Virus record (IMG/VR): IMGVR_UViG_3300034013_000906
Coordinates: 1 to 21,401 of that record
Direction: 5' to 3' (one strand)
DNA from: a virus
DNA: 21,401 nucleotides
Shown: positions 13,658 through 20,073 of the stretch, piece by piece
Layout: every line of letters begins with the position of its first letter
How positions within the stretch are numbered: position 1 is the stretch's first letter
Made by a program: the position numbers and the translations under genes
The notes under the pieces: generated by a model
Seen by the model: only the letters and a program-made list of their open reading frames with translations
The model's database searches: none
What the model was told of the DNA's origin: nothing

Positions 13658-13906
13658 TCAGCCCTCCGTCAGCACAGTGACGACGCAGCAGGCAGGGCCG
13701 CCGTCGTCTGTGGAGTCGGGGGCAGCACTCACGCTGGCCACATCACCGCCCGCCGCCCTGATGGCGCCTGCGGCCACCGCCTGCGCTTGGCTGGCGTCCA
13801 TGCCGATCACCGTGGCGGAAACCTGATCCGGGCCGACCTCAAAGGCGCAGCAGAAGGCGTTTTCCATCGCTGTCAGCGCAGCTTGGGATGAGAGGCGGGC
13901 GGTCAT
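13658..13906 (-). CDS. 82-residue hypothetical protein
   Basis: Begins MTARLSSQAALTAMENAFCC and contains an Ala-rich helix (GMDASQAQAVAAGAIRAAGG) and an end PDSTDDGGPACCVVTVLTEG. The ATG overlaps the stop of the 93-residue gene. The Cys pairs (residues 19-20 and near the C-terminus) are notable. No family recognised. Confidence 0.6.
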   Translation of the reverse strand: MTARLSSQAALTAMENAFCCAFEVGPDQVSATVIGMDASQAQAVAAGAIRAAGGDVASVSAAPDSTDDGGPACCVVTVLTEG

Positions 13907-14184
13907 TCCTCGCCCTCCTTCTTTGTGAAGGATTGGAGCCGCTCAAGGTCCAACGCCAGCAGCTCGTTGCCGTCGATGGGGATCAGGCGGGCGATGCACC
14001 AGCGCACATGGCCCTGCTGACCCTGTATGCGCTTCACCCGATCCAAGCAGGAGGCCATAGACGTGTCGCAGCCCTCTGCCTCCATTACTATTGGGGCTTG
14101 CCCACCCCATTCGGCTATCACGACGTAAGCGCCTTCCTCGCGGCGCGCCCAACGGTCGATTTGCATGATGCGCGGCAAGGTCAT
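13903..14184 (-). CDS. 93-residue hypothetical protein
   Basis: Begins MTLPRIMQIDRWARREEGAY, has a beta-like VVIAEWGGQAPIVMEAEGCD segment and a C-terminal helix ending SFTKKEGEE. It starts four bases inside the end of RecT (ATGA), so it probably depends on RecT translation. Its position directly after the annealing protein suggests a small accessory, but no family is recognised. Confidence 0.6.
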   Translation of the reverse strand: MTLPRIMQIDRWARREEGAYVVIAEWGGQAPIVMEAEGCDTSMASCLDRVKRIQGQQGHVRWCIARLIPIDGNELLALDLERLQSFTKKEGEE

Positions 14185-15083
14185 TCCTCACCCGCCTTTC
14201 GCGCGCAGTCGTAAGAGGCAAGCCAGTCGCCAGCGAGGGCCGGATCAGCATGGTAGGGGCATGATGTGCGCGGCTGACCACCATGCGCCGCGACAATCCC
14301 CTGATCCCATGCGGCCGATCCGGGCGCGCCGTCGTCGGTTACGATGCTGTCGGTCCAGTGGCCCTCGGATGCTTCGTCCCCTGCCTGAACCTCGGCGGCC
14401 TGTTCCGTCGCCTGCGGGGCCTCCTCGCGCGCCTTGGCGGCAAGCGCGGCCATCGGATTCGAGCGGGCCTCTTGCGGGGTCACGTCCCGCATGCCGACGC
14501 TCGTCTCGATTTCCTCCTTTTCGTAGACCCCAAGGATCACGTCAGGGAAGTGACGGCGACACATCGCGCGGACGGAATAGTACCAAAGTTGTTGGTCAGG
14601 GTCGGCCTTCCAGAGCGGCGAGTTCTTGGTCGTGATGGTCCCGATCTCGGGGCCTTCGTATTCGATGCGGTCGCCGTCAGTCGTGTCGCACCACAGCCGC
14701 CACTTGCGCTTGGCCCCTTCGCCCTCAACCTTGCCCTTGATCCGGCCCTTGATTGGCGCGCGCTGCTCGATCACCGCGTGGATCAGCTGCGCCTCGTAGG
14801 CGATCCGGTCATTGACCGAGTAGGACTTGTTCGCCACAGCGAAGGGGTCCATGCGCCAGTTGAGGGCTTGCAGGGACACCGCCAAACATGCGCCGGGTTG
14901 GCCGCGAAGGTGCTTCGGAACTGCCTGCCCCGCCACCGCCATCAGCTTCGAGAACTCCATCACTTGGCCCATGTCCGCGAAGGACAGCCCGCCAACCTGC
15001 GACGAAATCTGCGTCCCGCCCGCGACAGCGAGGTCCGTCCGCGCCGCGATCCGTTCTTCAATGGTGGGGTTCTGCTGGTTCAT
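14181..15083 (-). CDS. RecT-family single-strand annealing protein
   Basis: A 300-residue recombinase. The core carries the RecT pattern: MAVAGQAVPKHLRGQPGACL with AVSLQALNWRMDPFAVANKS, YSVNDRIAYEAQLIHAVIEQ, then QQLWYYSVRAMCRRHFPDVI. RecT anneals complementary single strands after a partner exonuclease resects the ends. The last 100 residues are an acidic, Ala/Gly-rich linker with a C-terminal ASYDCARKAGEE tail. ATG 15083 overlaps the coiled-coil protein stop (ATGA). The RecE-like nuclease two genes upstream is its likely partner, and SSB follows downstream. Confidence 0.9.
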   Translation of the reverse strand: MNQQNPTIEERIAARTDLAVAGGTQISSQVGGLSFADMGQVMEFSKLMAVAGQAVPKHLRGQPGACLAVSLQALNWRMDPFAVANKSYSVNDRIAYEAQLIHAVIEQRAPIKGRIKGKVEGEGAKRKWRLWCDTTDGDRIEYEGPEIGTITTKNSPLWKADPDQQLWYYSVRAMCRRHFPDVILGVYEKEEIETSVGMRDVTPQEARSNPMAALAAKAREEAPQATEQAAEVQAGDEASEGHWTDSIVTDDGAPGSAAWDQGIVAAHGGQPRTSCPYHADPALAGDWLASYDCARKAGEE

Positions 15084-16015
15084 TCTTGCACCTGGAATTT
15101 GACGTGGGGGATGAAGCCGCCCGCAATTGCTTGCGTCACTTCGGCGGCCTGCTGCTTGTTCAGATCAAAGCCGCGCAGGGCCACGAACACCCGGCGCTTG
15201 GCCGCGTTTTCCGGGGTGTCGGCCGGCGATGCTGGCGGCAGTGGAGTGATCGGGGCAGGGGCCTCGGCAACGGGCGCGATAGGTGCGACTGGTGCTTGCG
15301 GCGCGGCGGTCGCCGGGGCTTCGGGCTCAGACGCGGCAATGACAGGGGCTGCGGCTTTTTCGGCCTGCATCTGCGCCACCTTCCGGCGCAGTTCTTCCAG
15401 TTCCGCATCCCTGCGGGCCTGTTCGGCGGCCTGTTCCCGCGCATGCTTTTCAGCCGCCTCGGCGTCCTCGATCTTCTGCGTCAGGAAGCGGAGGAAATAG
15501 TCCTTCTGCTTCGTCGCCGCCTCAACGAATTCCTCCCACTCCTCGCCGATCTCGATCCCAATAGTGGTCTCGCGCAGCGCCCTCAGTGCGACGGAGTCCG
15601 CGGGAACGGTCGGGGGCGAGAACAAGTCCGCGATGCGATCCTTGTGGGCTTTGACCCGGGCGGCGTCCTTGGCCTCCCAATCCGTCAGGGGCTTGCGGAC
15701 CTTCTCTTTCAGGTCGTCCAGCCTCTCGCGCATGGTCTTGCGGCGCTTGTCGACGGCGGCGATGGCTTTCTTCTGGTCGGCGACAAGTTCGGCGCCAGCA
15801 TCATCCCACGTCGTCTTGGTGCGGGCGACCTTGTAGGCCAGAGACTTGATGCGTTCGCGGCCCTTCTGGTCGGCCACGGTCAGGTGCTCGGCCAGCACCT
15901 CCTTTTCGAGGGTGTCCAGCATTGCGGCAAGGGCCTTGTCGTCCTGCAGGGCGGCGATGGCCGGGGAGAGGTCGGGGAGCAGGATTTCCTGCTTGGTCGG
16001 GGATAGATCGTTCAT
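15080..16015 (-). CDS. Coiled-coil protein between RecE-like and RecT genes
   Basis: A 311-residue protein with long charged helices (ERIKSLAYKVARTKTTWDDA, KAIAAVDKRRKTMRERLDDL, AEAAEKHAREQAAEQARRD), then an Ala/Pro-rich linker (about 225-270) and a small C-terminal domain (RVFVALRGFDLNKQQAAEVT, GGFIPHVKF). Proteins of this layout are often found next to RecT in phages (DUF1351-like in general shape), and may be a partner or scaffold for the recombination pair. The exact role is unknown. The gene is 7 bp from the RecE-like stop and overlaps the RecT start, so the three are co-translated. Confidence 0.75.
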   Translation of the reverse strand: MNDLSPTKQEILLPDLSPAIAALQDDKALAAMLDTLEKEVLAEHLTVADQKGRERIKSLAYKVARTKTTWDDAGAELVADQKKAIAAVDKRRKTMRERLDDLKEKVRKPLTDWEAKDAARVKAHKDRIADLFSPPTVPADSVALRALRETTIGIEIGEEWEEFVEAATKQKDYFLRFLTQKIEDAEAAEKHAREQAAEQARRDAELEELRRKVAQMQAEKAAAPVIAASEPEAPATAAPQAPVAPIAPVAEAPAPITPLPPASPADTPENAAKRRVFVALRGFDLNKQQAAEVTQAIAGGFIPHVKFQVQE

Positions 16016-16022
16016 CTGTTCC

Positions 16023-16982
16023 TCACGGGGCTTGGCAGGTGGCGTTCATTTCTTCGAGGAGCCTCTCACGGTCCTCTTTGCGGCGGTGGTAGGCCCCGAC
16101 ATGTTCGCCGGGGCCGGGCCAGTGGTTGGAAATCAGGCACTCGGCGATGCGATCCAGCGCGCGCCGATTGCGGAACCTGGCGATGGCCAGTTCCTCGGGG
16201 TCGATGTAGCGAAGGATGGGGTGATGCGGCGGTTCTGAGCATTGTGCGACAATCCCCGTCACGCTGGCGCGCTCGCCGAACAGGCGTTCAAGCCCTTCGT
16301 CGCCAAGCGCGATCTGCATGTCGTAGCCGCCCTTGTCGATATTCCGATCCACCAAGGCGGCGTTGAACGGATTGCCCCGCGCGGCCATGCGCTTGTAGTC
16401 GATCACGCTGGTCGACAGGCTGATCACGTCGGGGCGAGACAGAACCCAGATCCCGGTGCGCTCGTCTTGCCAAGCCAAGGTTACTTCCGGCAGGCCCTTG
16501 AGGACAGCCGCAGCGGCGACGTCGCGCTCAAGGACCGCTCCCATGAGGCAAATCTCATCGAATTCCTCCGTGGTCAGCCAATGGCCTTCCTCGGCTTCAA
16601 CGCGCTGCCAGTATTCGACCGACGCGATGGCGGCATCAGTGGCGGTGCCGCGCTCGTAGTTCTCGATCTGCGCCTTCGTGGGCTTGCGCGGCTTGTCCTC
16701 GTCGTGGACGTTGAACCCCTCAAGAACCCGCATGGGGCCACCCTCGACATAGAGGGCCATCGCCACACCAAGGCGCAGGGCGTCGGTCTCTTTCTTCTCG
16801 AAGCGCTCCGGGTTAATCCGATGGAAGGCAAATACGTCCGCCGGAGTTTGAAGCTCCATAGTCCTGAGGACGCCGGACGTTACGCTAAAACCGTCGCAGG
16901 GCTGGCTGTGGTGCTGCGAGAGCGGGATGCGATACAGACCGGGCTGGCTGATCTTCTCGCCGTCGGAGAGGGTGCGGATCAT
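16023..16982 (-). CDS. RecE-like (exonuclease VIII type) PDDEXK nuclease
   Basis: A 319-residue protein. GLYRIPLSQHHSQPCDG and SGVLRTMELQTPADVFAFH match the N-terminal part of RecE-type nuclease domains. Likely catalytic residues are Glu166 (LPEVTLAW), Asp185 (LSRPDVISL), Asp195 and Lys197 (VIDYKRM), and the GYDMQ motif (Tyr220, Gln223). The helix that in relatives carries a His (pattern G-x-x-x-H) reads RLGVAMALYVEG here with Ala in that place, so activity may differ. It would resect double-strand ends for RecT. ATG 16982 overlaps the stop of a 37-residue ORF; the longer in-frame ORF runs into that ORF. Confidence 0.83.
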   Translation of the reverse strand: MIRTLSDGEKISQPGLYRIPLSQHHSQPCDGFSVTSGVLRTMELQTPADVFAFHRINPERFEKKETDALRLGVAMALYVEGGPMRVLEGFNVHDEDKPRKPTKAQIENYERGTATDAAIASVEYWQRVEAEEGHWLTTEEFDEICLMGAVLERDVAAAAVLKGLPEVTLAWQDERTGIWVLSRPDVISLSTSVIDYKRMAARGNPFNAALVDRNIDKGGYDMQIALGDEGLERLFGERASVTGIVAQCSEPPHHPILRYIDPEELAIARFRNRRALDRIAECLISNHWPGPGEHVGAYHRRKEDRERLLEEMNATCQAP

Positions 16983-17092
16983 TGCGCCACCTCCGCCGCC
17001 GCATGAGCGGTCCAAGCCGCCTCGGCCATCACGCCAATAACGGGGCCAGCAACGGCGCAAAGCGCCAGGGCAAAGAAGTGCTTACGCATCAT
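16979..17092 (-). CDS. 37-residue small membrane/signal-like protein
   Basis: MMRKHFFALALCAVAGPVIG, then VMAEAAWTAHAAAEVAQ. The basic start plus hydrophobic core (residues 6-21) predicts a membrane segment or signal peptide. It overlaps the end of the 113-residue gene at its start and the RecE-like start at its stop (ATGA). Too short to classify. Confidence 0.55.
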   Translation of the reverse strand: MMRKHFFALALCAVAGPVIGVMAEAAWTAHAAAEVAQ

Positions 17093-17423
17093 GGGGCCGC
17101 CCCTTGTGGCTGTGTTTGGTGTAGGCGGGCGGCTCACCGCGCGTAACCTTGTCGCAGAGCAGATCGACCGCGCGGGCGCTGTGGTTGAGGCCCGCTAGCT
17201 GCAAGACGATGCGGCCATCGGCAGACACCGCCCATGCCCGGAAGCGGCGCAGGGCGCTGTCGACCCGATCGGTGTCCTTTGCCACCCGCGCCTTGCGGAC
17301 CTCATGGGCGGCTTCGTTCACCGCCGTCAGGGCCACAGCCGCCCAAAGCTGACGCATGGACTCTGCCTCAAAGCGCAATCCTGCGCGCCAGTCAGGGGTG
17401 CGCTCGGAAATGGCGGGCATCAT
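17082..17423 (-). CDS. 113-residue hypothetical protein
   Basis: Begins MMPAISERTPDWRAGLRFEA with helical sequence (LWAAVALTAVNEAAHEVRKA, VDSALRRFRAWAVSADGRIV) and a basic tail (AYTKHSHKGRPHDA). Two ATGs (17423, 17420) overlap the upstream stop. The pattern resembles small phage early proteins seen next to recombination genes, but no function is known. Confidence 0.65.
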   Translation of the reverse strand: MMPAISERTPDWRAGLRFEAESMRQLWAAVALTAVNEAAHEVRKARVAKDTDRVDSALRRFRAWAVSADGRIVLQLAGLNHSARAVDLLCDKVTRGEPPAYTKHSHKGRPHDA

Positions 17424-17860
17424 GCGGCACCGCCTTCAAGCTGCGCCTTGATGGCATTGGTGCGCTGTGCAAGAGCTTCATGGTGGATTTGGCAAAGGCC
17501 AACTTCCGGCAGCGGCAACAGGCGACCATTGGGGTCGAGGCCGTAGCGCAGGTTCAGTTGCCGCGCATAGGCAATGGTCTCACGGACGTTCTCTGTCGGG
17601 TCGAGGTCGTCAGCGCAGACAATTGCCCCGTGGACTGTGCTCATCCAGATCGCGTCAGAGGCTTGCGTGTGGATTTTCACGCGGGCGCTTGGATAGATCA
17701 GCAGGCGCGGGAAGGTCATAGATGCGTCAGGCGACCGCATGGCGATCAGGCCAAGAAAAGCCCTGTCGGCTTCGTCCTCGTCGCGGACAACAAGCACGGT
17801 CGGGATGCTGCGATGGATAAGCGCCATCACCCGCTGAAGCAAAGCTTCATGGTCCTTCAT
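17420..17860 (-). CDS. 146-residue hypothetical protein downstream of CCUCCUCCC hairpins
   Basis: Begins MKDHEALLQRVMALIHRSIP, with TVLVVRDEDEADRAFLGLIA, a beta-like RLLIYPSARVKIHT and a C-terminal helix. ATG 17860 is preferred to the upstream start because AAAGGAGAG lies six bases before it, and because the sequence before that is the two-hairpin element, which is untranslated. The leader therefore contains loops complementary to its own ribosome-binding site, so its translation may be controlled by this element. No family is recognised. Confidence 0.7.
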   Translation of the reverse strand: MKDHEALLQRVMALIHRSIPTVLVVRDEDEADRAFLGLIAMRSPDASMTFPRLLIYPSARVKIHTQASDAIWMSTVHGAIVCADDLDPTENVRETIAYARQLNLRYGLDPNGRLLPLPEVGLCQIHHEALAQRTNAIKAQLEGGAA

Positions 17861-17880
17861 CGTTCTCTCCTTTGGTGGGT

Positions 17881-17947
17881 GCTCCATCCGGGCCGGGAGG
17901 AGGAAGGCCCGGATGGAGCGGTTGGGCGGCGGGAGGAGGTGCCGCCC
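17881..17947 (-). ncRNA. Tandem hairpins with CCUCCUCCC loops (cuckoo/CcsR-like anti-Shine-Dalgarno RNA)
   Basis: Read on the minus strand: GGGCGGC, loop ACCTCCTCCC, GCCGCCC (17947-17924); linker AACC; then GCTCCATCCGGGCC, loop TTCCTCCTCCC, GGCCCGGATGGAGC (17919-17881). Both stems are perfect (7 and 14 bp) and both loops share CCTCCTCCC, complementary to Shine-Dalgarno sequences. Two hairpins with this loop motif define the cuckoo RNA family of alphaproteobacteria, including the CcsR RNAs of Rhodobacter sphaeroides, which are processed from a transcript downstream of a small ORF. Here too a 55-residue ORF ends at the base of the first hairpin. The next gene begins 20 bases after the second hairpin. 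No U-run follows, so it would have to be processed from the operon RNA. Expression is not shown by the sequence. Confidence 0.72.
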
Positions 17948-18114
17948 TACTTCGGTCGCTGCGCCAGTTCGGCGCGGCGCAGTTCGATCAAGTTGCGGAC
18001 AGCCGGGGTAAGGCCCGGATTTCCGGCATGGTGGATCAGGATTCCGTCCAGTTCGTCGGGATCGGTGATCTTCGGCAGCTTCGCCCGGAGGTCCGCTTCA
18101 CAAAGAGCCAGCAT
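17947..18114 (-). CDS. 55-residue small protein directly before the CCUCCUCCC hairpins
   Basis: Begins MLALCEADLRAKLPKITDPD and ends NLIELRRAELAQRPK. Its stop codon (TAG) touches the first hairpin, and its start overlaps the upstream stop (TGATG). It is basic and helical in its second half. It does not look like DUF1127, the family of the ORF that precedes CcsR RNAs, so only the layout is shared. Unknown function. Confidence 0.65.
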   Translation of the reverse strand: MLALCEADLRAKLPKITDPDELDGILIHHAGNPGLTPAVRNLIELRRAELAQRPK

Positions 18115-18347
18115 CAGCGCCGCCCCTTCATGTGGCCGAGTGTGCCGATGCGTTCCCCGATCCGTTCCGCCTGCGCCGCGCCAAAGCGCGAGGTTAGGAC
18201 ATTGGCCAGCACTTCCGGCAGCTGCTCTGCGCGGAAAGCGCCGAGGGCTTCGGTGAGCATCAGTTCGGCTGTCGAGGGGCTGATGAACAGCGCAGGGTCT
18301 GCGCGCTTGATCGGTTCTGGCTCGGGTTTCCTGAATGGGAACGTCAC
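18114..18347 (-). CDS. 77-residue hypothetical protein (GTG start)
   Basis: VTFPFRKPEPEPIKRADPAL begins it; then a long Ala/Glu-rich helix (LMLTEALGAFRAEQLPEVLA, SRFGAAQAERIGERIGTLG) and a basic end MKGRR. GTG 18347 overlaps the stop of the upstream gene (GTGA) and has GGAGG seven bases before it, which fits better than the longer in-frame ORF inside its neighbour. No family recognised. Confidence 0.6.
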   Translation of the reverse strand: MTFPFRKPEPEPIKRADPALFISPSTAELMLTEALGAFRAEQLPEVLANVLTSRFGAAQAERIGERIGTLGHMKGRR

Positions 18348-18520
18348 TTCACGGCCTCCATCGTGTTCGGGTCCAGTTGCGCGCCGGGACGCCAGCCAGT
18401 GCCGTTGCAGGCATCGCAGGGGGCCGAGGTCCATCCGGTGTAGCTTTGCGCCGATGGTTCCCGGTAGTGGCCCTTGCCGTGGCAGGTCCGGCAGAAGTCG
18501 TCGGGGTTGTAGAGGGTCAC
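18344..18520 (-). CDS. 58-residue DnaJ-type zinc-finger-like protein (GTG start)
   Basis: VTLYNPDDFCRTCHGKGHYR begins it, followed by CDACNGTGWRPG. Two CxxCxGxG-type knuckles (CRTCHGKG and CDACNGTG) are the repeat found in DnaJ-type Cys-rich domains and in many small phage proteins. One zinc ion bound by four Cys is likely. GTG 18520 is chosen because GAGGG is eight bases upstream, and the N-terminal extension of the longer ORF is not domain-like. Possible chaperone, RNA or DNA contact; unknown. Confidence 0.7.
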   Translation of the reverse strand: MTLYNPDDFCRTCHGKGHYREPSAQSYTGWTSAPCDACNGTGWRPGAQLDPNTMEAVK

Positions 18521-18530
18521 GGGTGCGCCC

Positions 18531-18710
18531 TCAGTTCGCCAGCAGCGCCGCAAGGGCGTTGCAGTAACGGGCGTGGCGCAGGCAATCGCGGATCGCGCTG
18601 ATAGCGGCTGCGCGGGGCAGGTTCCCTGCCGCCGCATCACGGCGCAGGCGGCCTGCGTTTTTCAGTTCAATCGCTGCGATGGCGCGGGCAGATCGGATGT
18701 CGCGGGGCAT
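18531..18710 (-). CDS. 59-residue hypothetical protein, first gene of the left early operon
   Basis: Begins MPRDIRSARAIAAIELKNAG and is basic and helical (RLRRDAAAGNLPRAAAISAI, CLRHARYCNALAALLAN). ATG 18710 has the strongest ribosome-binding site of the operon, AAGGAGG six bases upstream, and sits about 20 bases after the predicted promoter start. As first gene after the left promoter it should be made early. No family recognised. Confidence 0.65.
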   Translation of the reverse strand: MPRDIRSARAIAAIELKNAGRLRRDAAAGNLPRAAAISAIRDCLRHARYCNALAALLAN

Positions 18711-18735
18711 TGCGTCCTCCTTGGTGATGGGAGGA

Positions 18736-18764
18736 TTAGTTGCATGTGGCGCAACTGTGTGCAA
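18736..18764 (-). promoter_or_regulatory. Predicted left early promoter (PL)
   Basis: On the minus strand, TTGCAC (18764-18759), 17 bases, AACTAA (18741-18736). The operator GTTGC-N7-GCAAC lies inside the spacer and reaches the -10 region. The layout is nearly the same as at the cro promoter (TTGCGG, 17 bases, AACTAC). Confidence 0.5.
18739..18755. promoter_or_regulatory. Operator OL1, GTTGC-N7-GCAAC
   Basis: Perfect inverted half-sites, GTTGC 18739-18743 and GCAAC 18751-18755. The minus-strand form GTTGCGC-N5-GCAACTA is shared with the site at 20506-20522. Confidence 0.7.
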
Positions 18765-18771
18765 CAGAAAA

Positions 18772-18788
18772 GTTGCACTATGTGGAAC
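18772..18788. promoter_or_regulatory. Operator OL2, GTTGC-N7-GGAAC
   Basis: One mismatch from the consensus; 33 bp centre-to-centre from OL1. Its minus-strand form GTTCC-N7-GCAAC closely matches the site at 20472-20488 (ATTCC-N7-GCAAC). Confidence 0.6.
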
Positions 18789-18793
18789 ATTTT

Positions 18794-18822
18794 TTGCCAA
18801 CCCCCGAAACCCATGCTACGAA
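18794..18822 (+). promoter_or_regulatory. Predicted rightward promoter for the 56-residue gene
   Basis: TTGCCA (18794-18799), 17 bases, TACGAA (18817-18822). It starts six bases to the right of OL2, so the repressor could also affect it. Confidence 0.4.
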
Positions 18823-18875
18823 TCGGTCACCGCGTGGTGCGGTTGGGGGTGCCCATGAGAGACGGAGAGAGCGCG

Positions 18876-19046
18876 ATGGCTGAAACGAAAGCGCCGCCCG
18901 AAGGCGGCGCTATGGCTTGGGACGACGTGGGTACGCTGGCAAAGCGCATTCAAGTAGAGATGGAGCGGCGATTTGGACCGTGTATAGGGTCGCAGGCTGT
19001 CTCTGACGCGATTGCAGATTCAATCCGGCAGGTGGTTTACGAGTGA
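18876..19046 (+). CDS. 56-residue hypothetical protein, divergent from the left operon
   Basis: Begins MAETKAPPEGGAMAWDDVGT and continues with a helix (LAKRIQVEMERRFGPCIGSQ, VSDAIADSIRQVVYE). ATG 18876 has GGAGAG six bases upstream; ATG 18855 in the same frame is possible. It is the only rightward gene between the left operon and cro with its own plausible promoter. The end overlaps the end of a minus-strand gene by 10 bp. Unknown role, possibly regulatory because of its place between operators and repressor. Confidence 0.6.
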   Translation: MAETKAPPEGGAMAWDDVGTLAKRIQVEMERRFGPCIGSQAVSDAIADSIRQVVYE

Positions 19047-19333
19047 CCCTCGGCGCGCGGTGGCGGAAGGTTCGCCACCGCCGACCTCAGAAGTCCAGAG
19101 AGCTCTTTCCTGCCCTGCGAATCCGCAATATCCGCAGACTCTCTTATATCGGCAATGAGCGTTTCGGCGGTTTCACGCGACAATGCCAGCACAACAGCAA
19201 TTGTCATCCTGAATGTCGTATGCGCGAGGGTCGCAACGTCCTCCGGCGTTAGGTTAGCGGCCTCAAAGTCTTTGATTTTCAGTTCCACCTGCTTCCCCCC
19301 TGGAGCATTGATTTGTTGTTTTGAAAATGGCAC
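19037..19333 (-). CDS. 98-residue hypothetical protein (GTG start)
   Basis: The visible sequence contains ELKIKDFEAANLTPEDVATL, TTFRMTIAVVLALSRETAET and LSGLLRSAVANLPPPRAEGH. It is helical with a hydrophobic middle. GTG 19333 lies 3 bp after the stop of the exported protein gene; an internal GTG (19288) with GGGGGG before it could also be used. It probably shares a transcript with the exported protein, and perhaps with the repressor. No family recognised. Confidence 0.6.
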   Translation of the reverse strand: MPFSKQQINAPGGKQVELKIKDFEAANLTPEDVATLAHTTFRMTIAVVLALSRETAETLIADIRESADIADSQGRKELSGLLRSAVANLPPPRAEGHS

Positions 19334-19336
19334 GGA

Positions 19337-19846
19337 TCATTCCGCAAAGCACCCGGCCTTAACGGCGTCGCCCGCCGCAGTGCTGCCGCTCGGGCTGAAA
19401 GTGTCGGAGATCTGGAGGTTGATGGAGGAGACCTCAGCCCCGATGGGAATGTCTTTGCTGGTCGAGATCATCTCTTCCGCCAGAGCCTTCAGGAACGCCT
19501 CATCGCTGGCCACGATGGCCTTATACTGCTCGTTCCAGCCGGTCAGCATGGCATCCGCTTTGACTAGGTTGCCGCCGCCATCCCTCAGGATCATCTGACC
19601 CAGCAACATACCGATATCAGAACCGCTGTCCCTGATCAGCATTGCGACCATCGGCTCTTTTCCAGTGCCGCACTCGAAGCGCAGCAGGGTTCCATTGTCA
19701 CCATAGGAGGTGACGGTCACGTTGACGTTGCCGAACACGTCCTCACCGGAATTTTGAACGTCCCATGCCGCAGCTGCGATTGTCGGAATAGCTGCGAAGC
19801 CAGCAGTCAGGCAGATCGTAGCGAAGGAAAGTTCAGGCTTGGTCAT
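19337..19846 (-). CDS. Exported protein with signal peptide, possibly lysogeny-expressed
   Basis: A 169-residue protein beginning MTKPELSFATICLTAGFAAI, with a cleavage site likely after PTIAAAA before WDVQNSG, so it should be periplasmic or secreted. The mature part is beta-rich at first (VFGNVNVTVTSYGDNGTLLR, FECGTGKEPMVAMLIRDSG) and helical later (AFLKALAEEMIS). Two Cys residues in the mature part could form a disulphide. ATG 19846 has AAGGAG upstream. It lies downstream of the repressor in the same direction, a place where lysogenic-conversion ('moron') genes are common. Function unknown. Confidence 0.7.
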   Translation of the reverse strand: MTKPELSFATICLTAGFAAIPTIAAAAWDVQNSGEDVFGNVNVTVTSYGDNGTLLRFECGTGKEPMVAMLIRDSGSDIGMLLGQMILRDGGGNLVKADAMLTGWNEQYKAIVASDEAFLKALAEEMISTSKDIPIGAEVSSINLQISDTFSPSGSTAAGDAVKAGCFAE

Positions 19847-19923
19847 AAGCGTCTCCTTGAATTGGGAATCGAGGACTCCGTTCAAGGGAGCGTCCATGCC
19901 TTATCGCGCCATGTCGCCTCGCA

Positions 19924-19951
19924 AAAATAATTACGCACAACGGCTAATCAA
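19924..19951 (-). promoter_or_regulatory. Possible promoter for the exported protein gene
   Basis: Minus strand TTGATT (19951-19946), 16 bases, TATTTT (19929-19924), in a short AT-rich patch about 80 bp upstream of the start. The match to consensus is moderate. This and the next inverted repeat are the only recognisable items in the gap 19847-20060. Confidence 0.3.
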
Positions 19952-19958
19952 AAGGCGA

Positions 19959-20001
19959 CGGAGCAAGTATTCCACCTGTTCATCCACAAGTTCTTGCTCC
20001 G
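19959..20001. repeat. Inverted repeat CGGAGCAAG / CTTGCTCCG
   Basis: Perfect 9-bp arms (19959-19967 and 19993-20001) around 25 bases, in the gap between the repressor and the exported protein gene. No U-run follows. It could be a protein-binding site, a mRNA processing element or a weak terminator. Confidence 0.55.
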
Positions 20002-20073
20002 TTCCGCCTTGCACAACCTGTCCGATCACCTTTTGTTCTGGTATAGGTCGGGCTGTGATAGATGGGGGTAGGG

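Noticed and set aside
14283-16006. Long plus-strand open frames (405 and 372 codons) across the RecT and coiled-coil region
   Set aside because: They run opposite the RecT and coiled-coil genes, which have recognisable families, operon overlaps and ribosome-binding sites. The plus-strand frames have GC-rich shadow composition and no domain.
17881-17919. The 14-bp hairpin as a simple Rho-independent terminator
   Set aside because: No U-run follows on either strand, and both loops share CCTCCTCCC, which a terminator would not need. The second hairpin with the same loop argues for a different role.
17872-18567. Plus-strand 231-codon frame over the CCUCCUCCC hairpin region
   Set aside because: It crosses two perfect hairpins and several minus-strand genes with good starts; it is Arg/Ser/Pro-rich and shadow-like.
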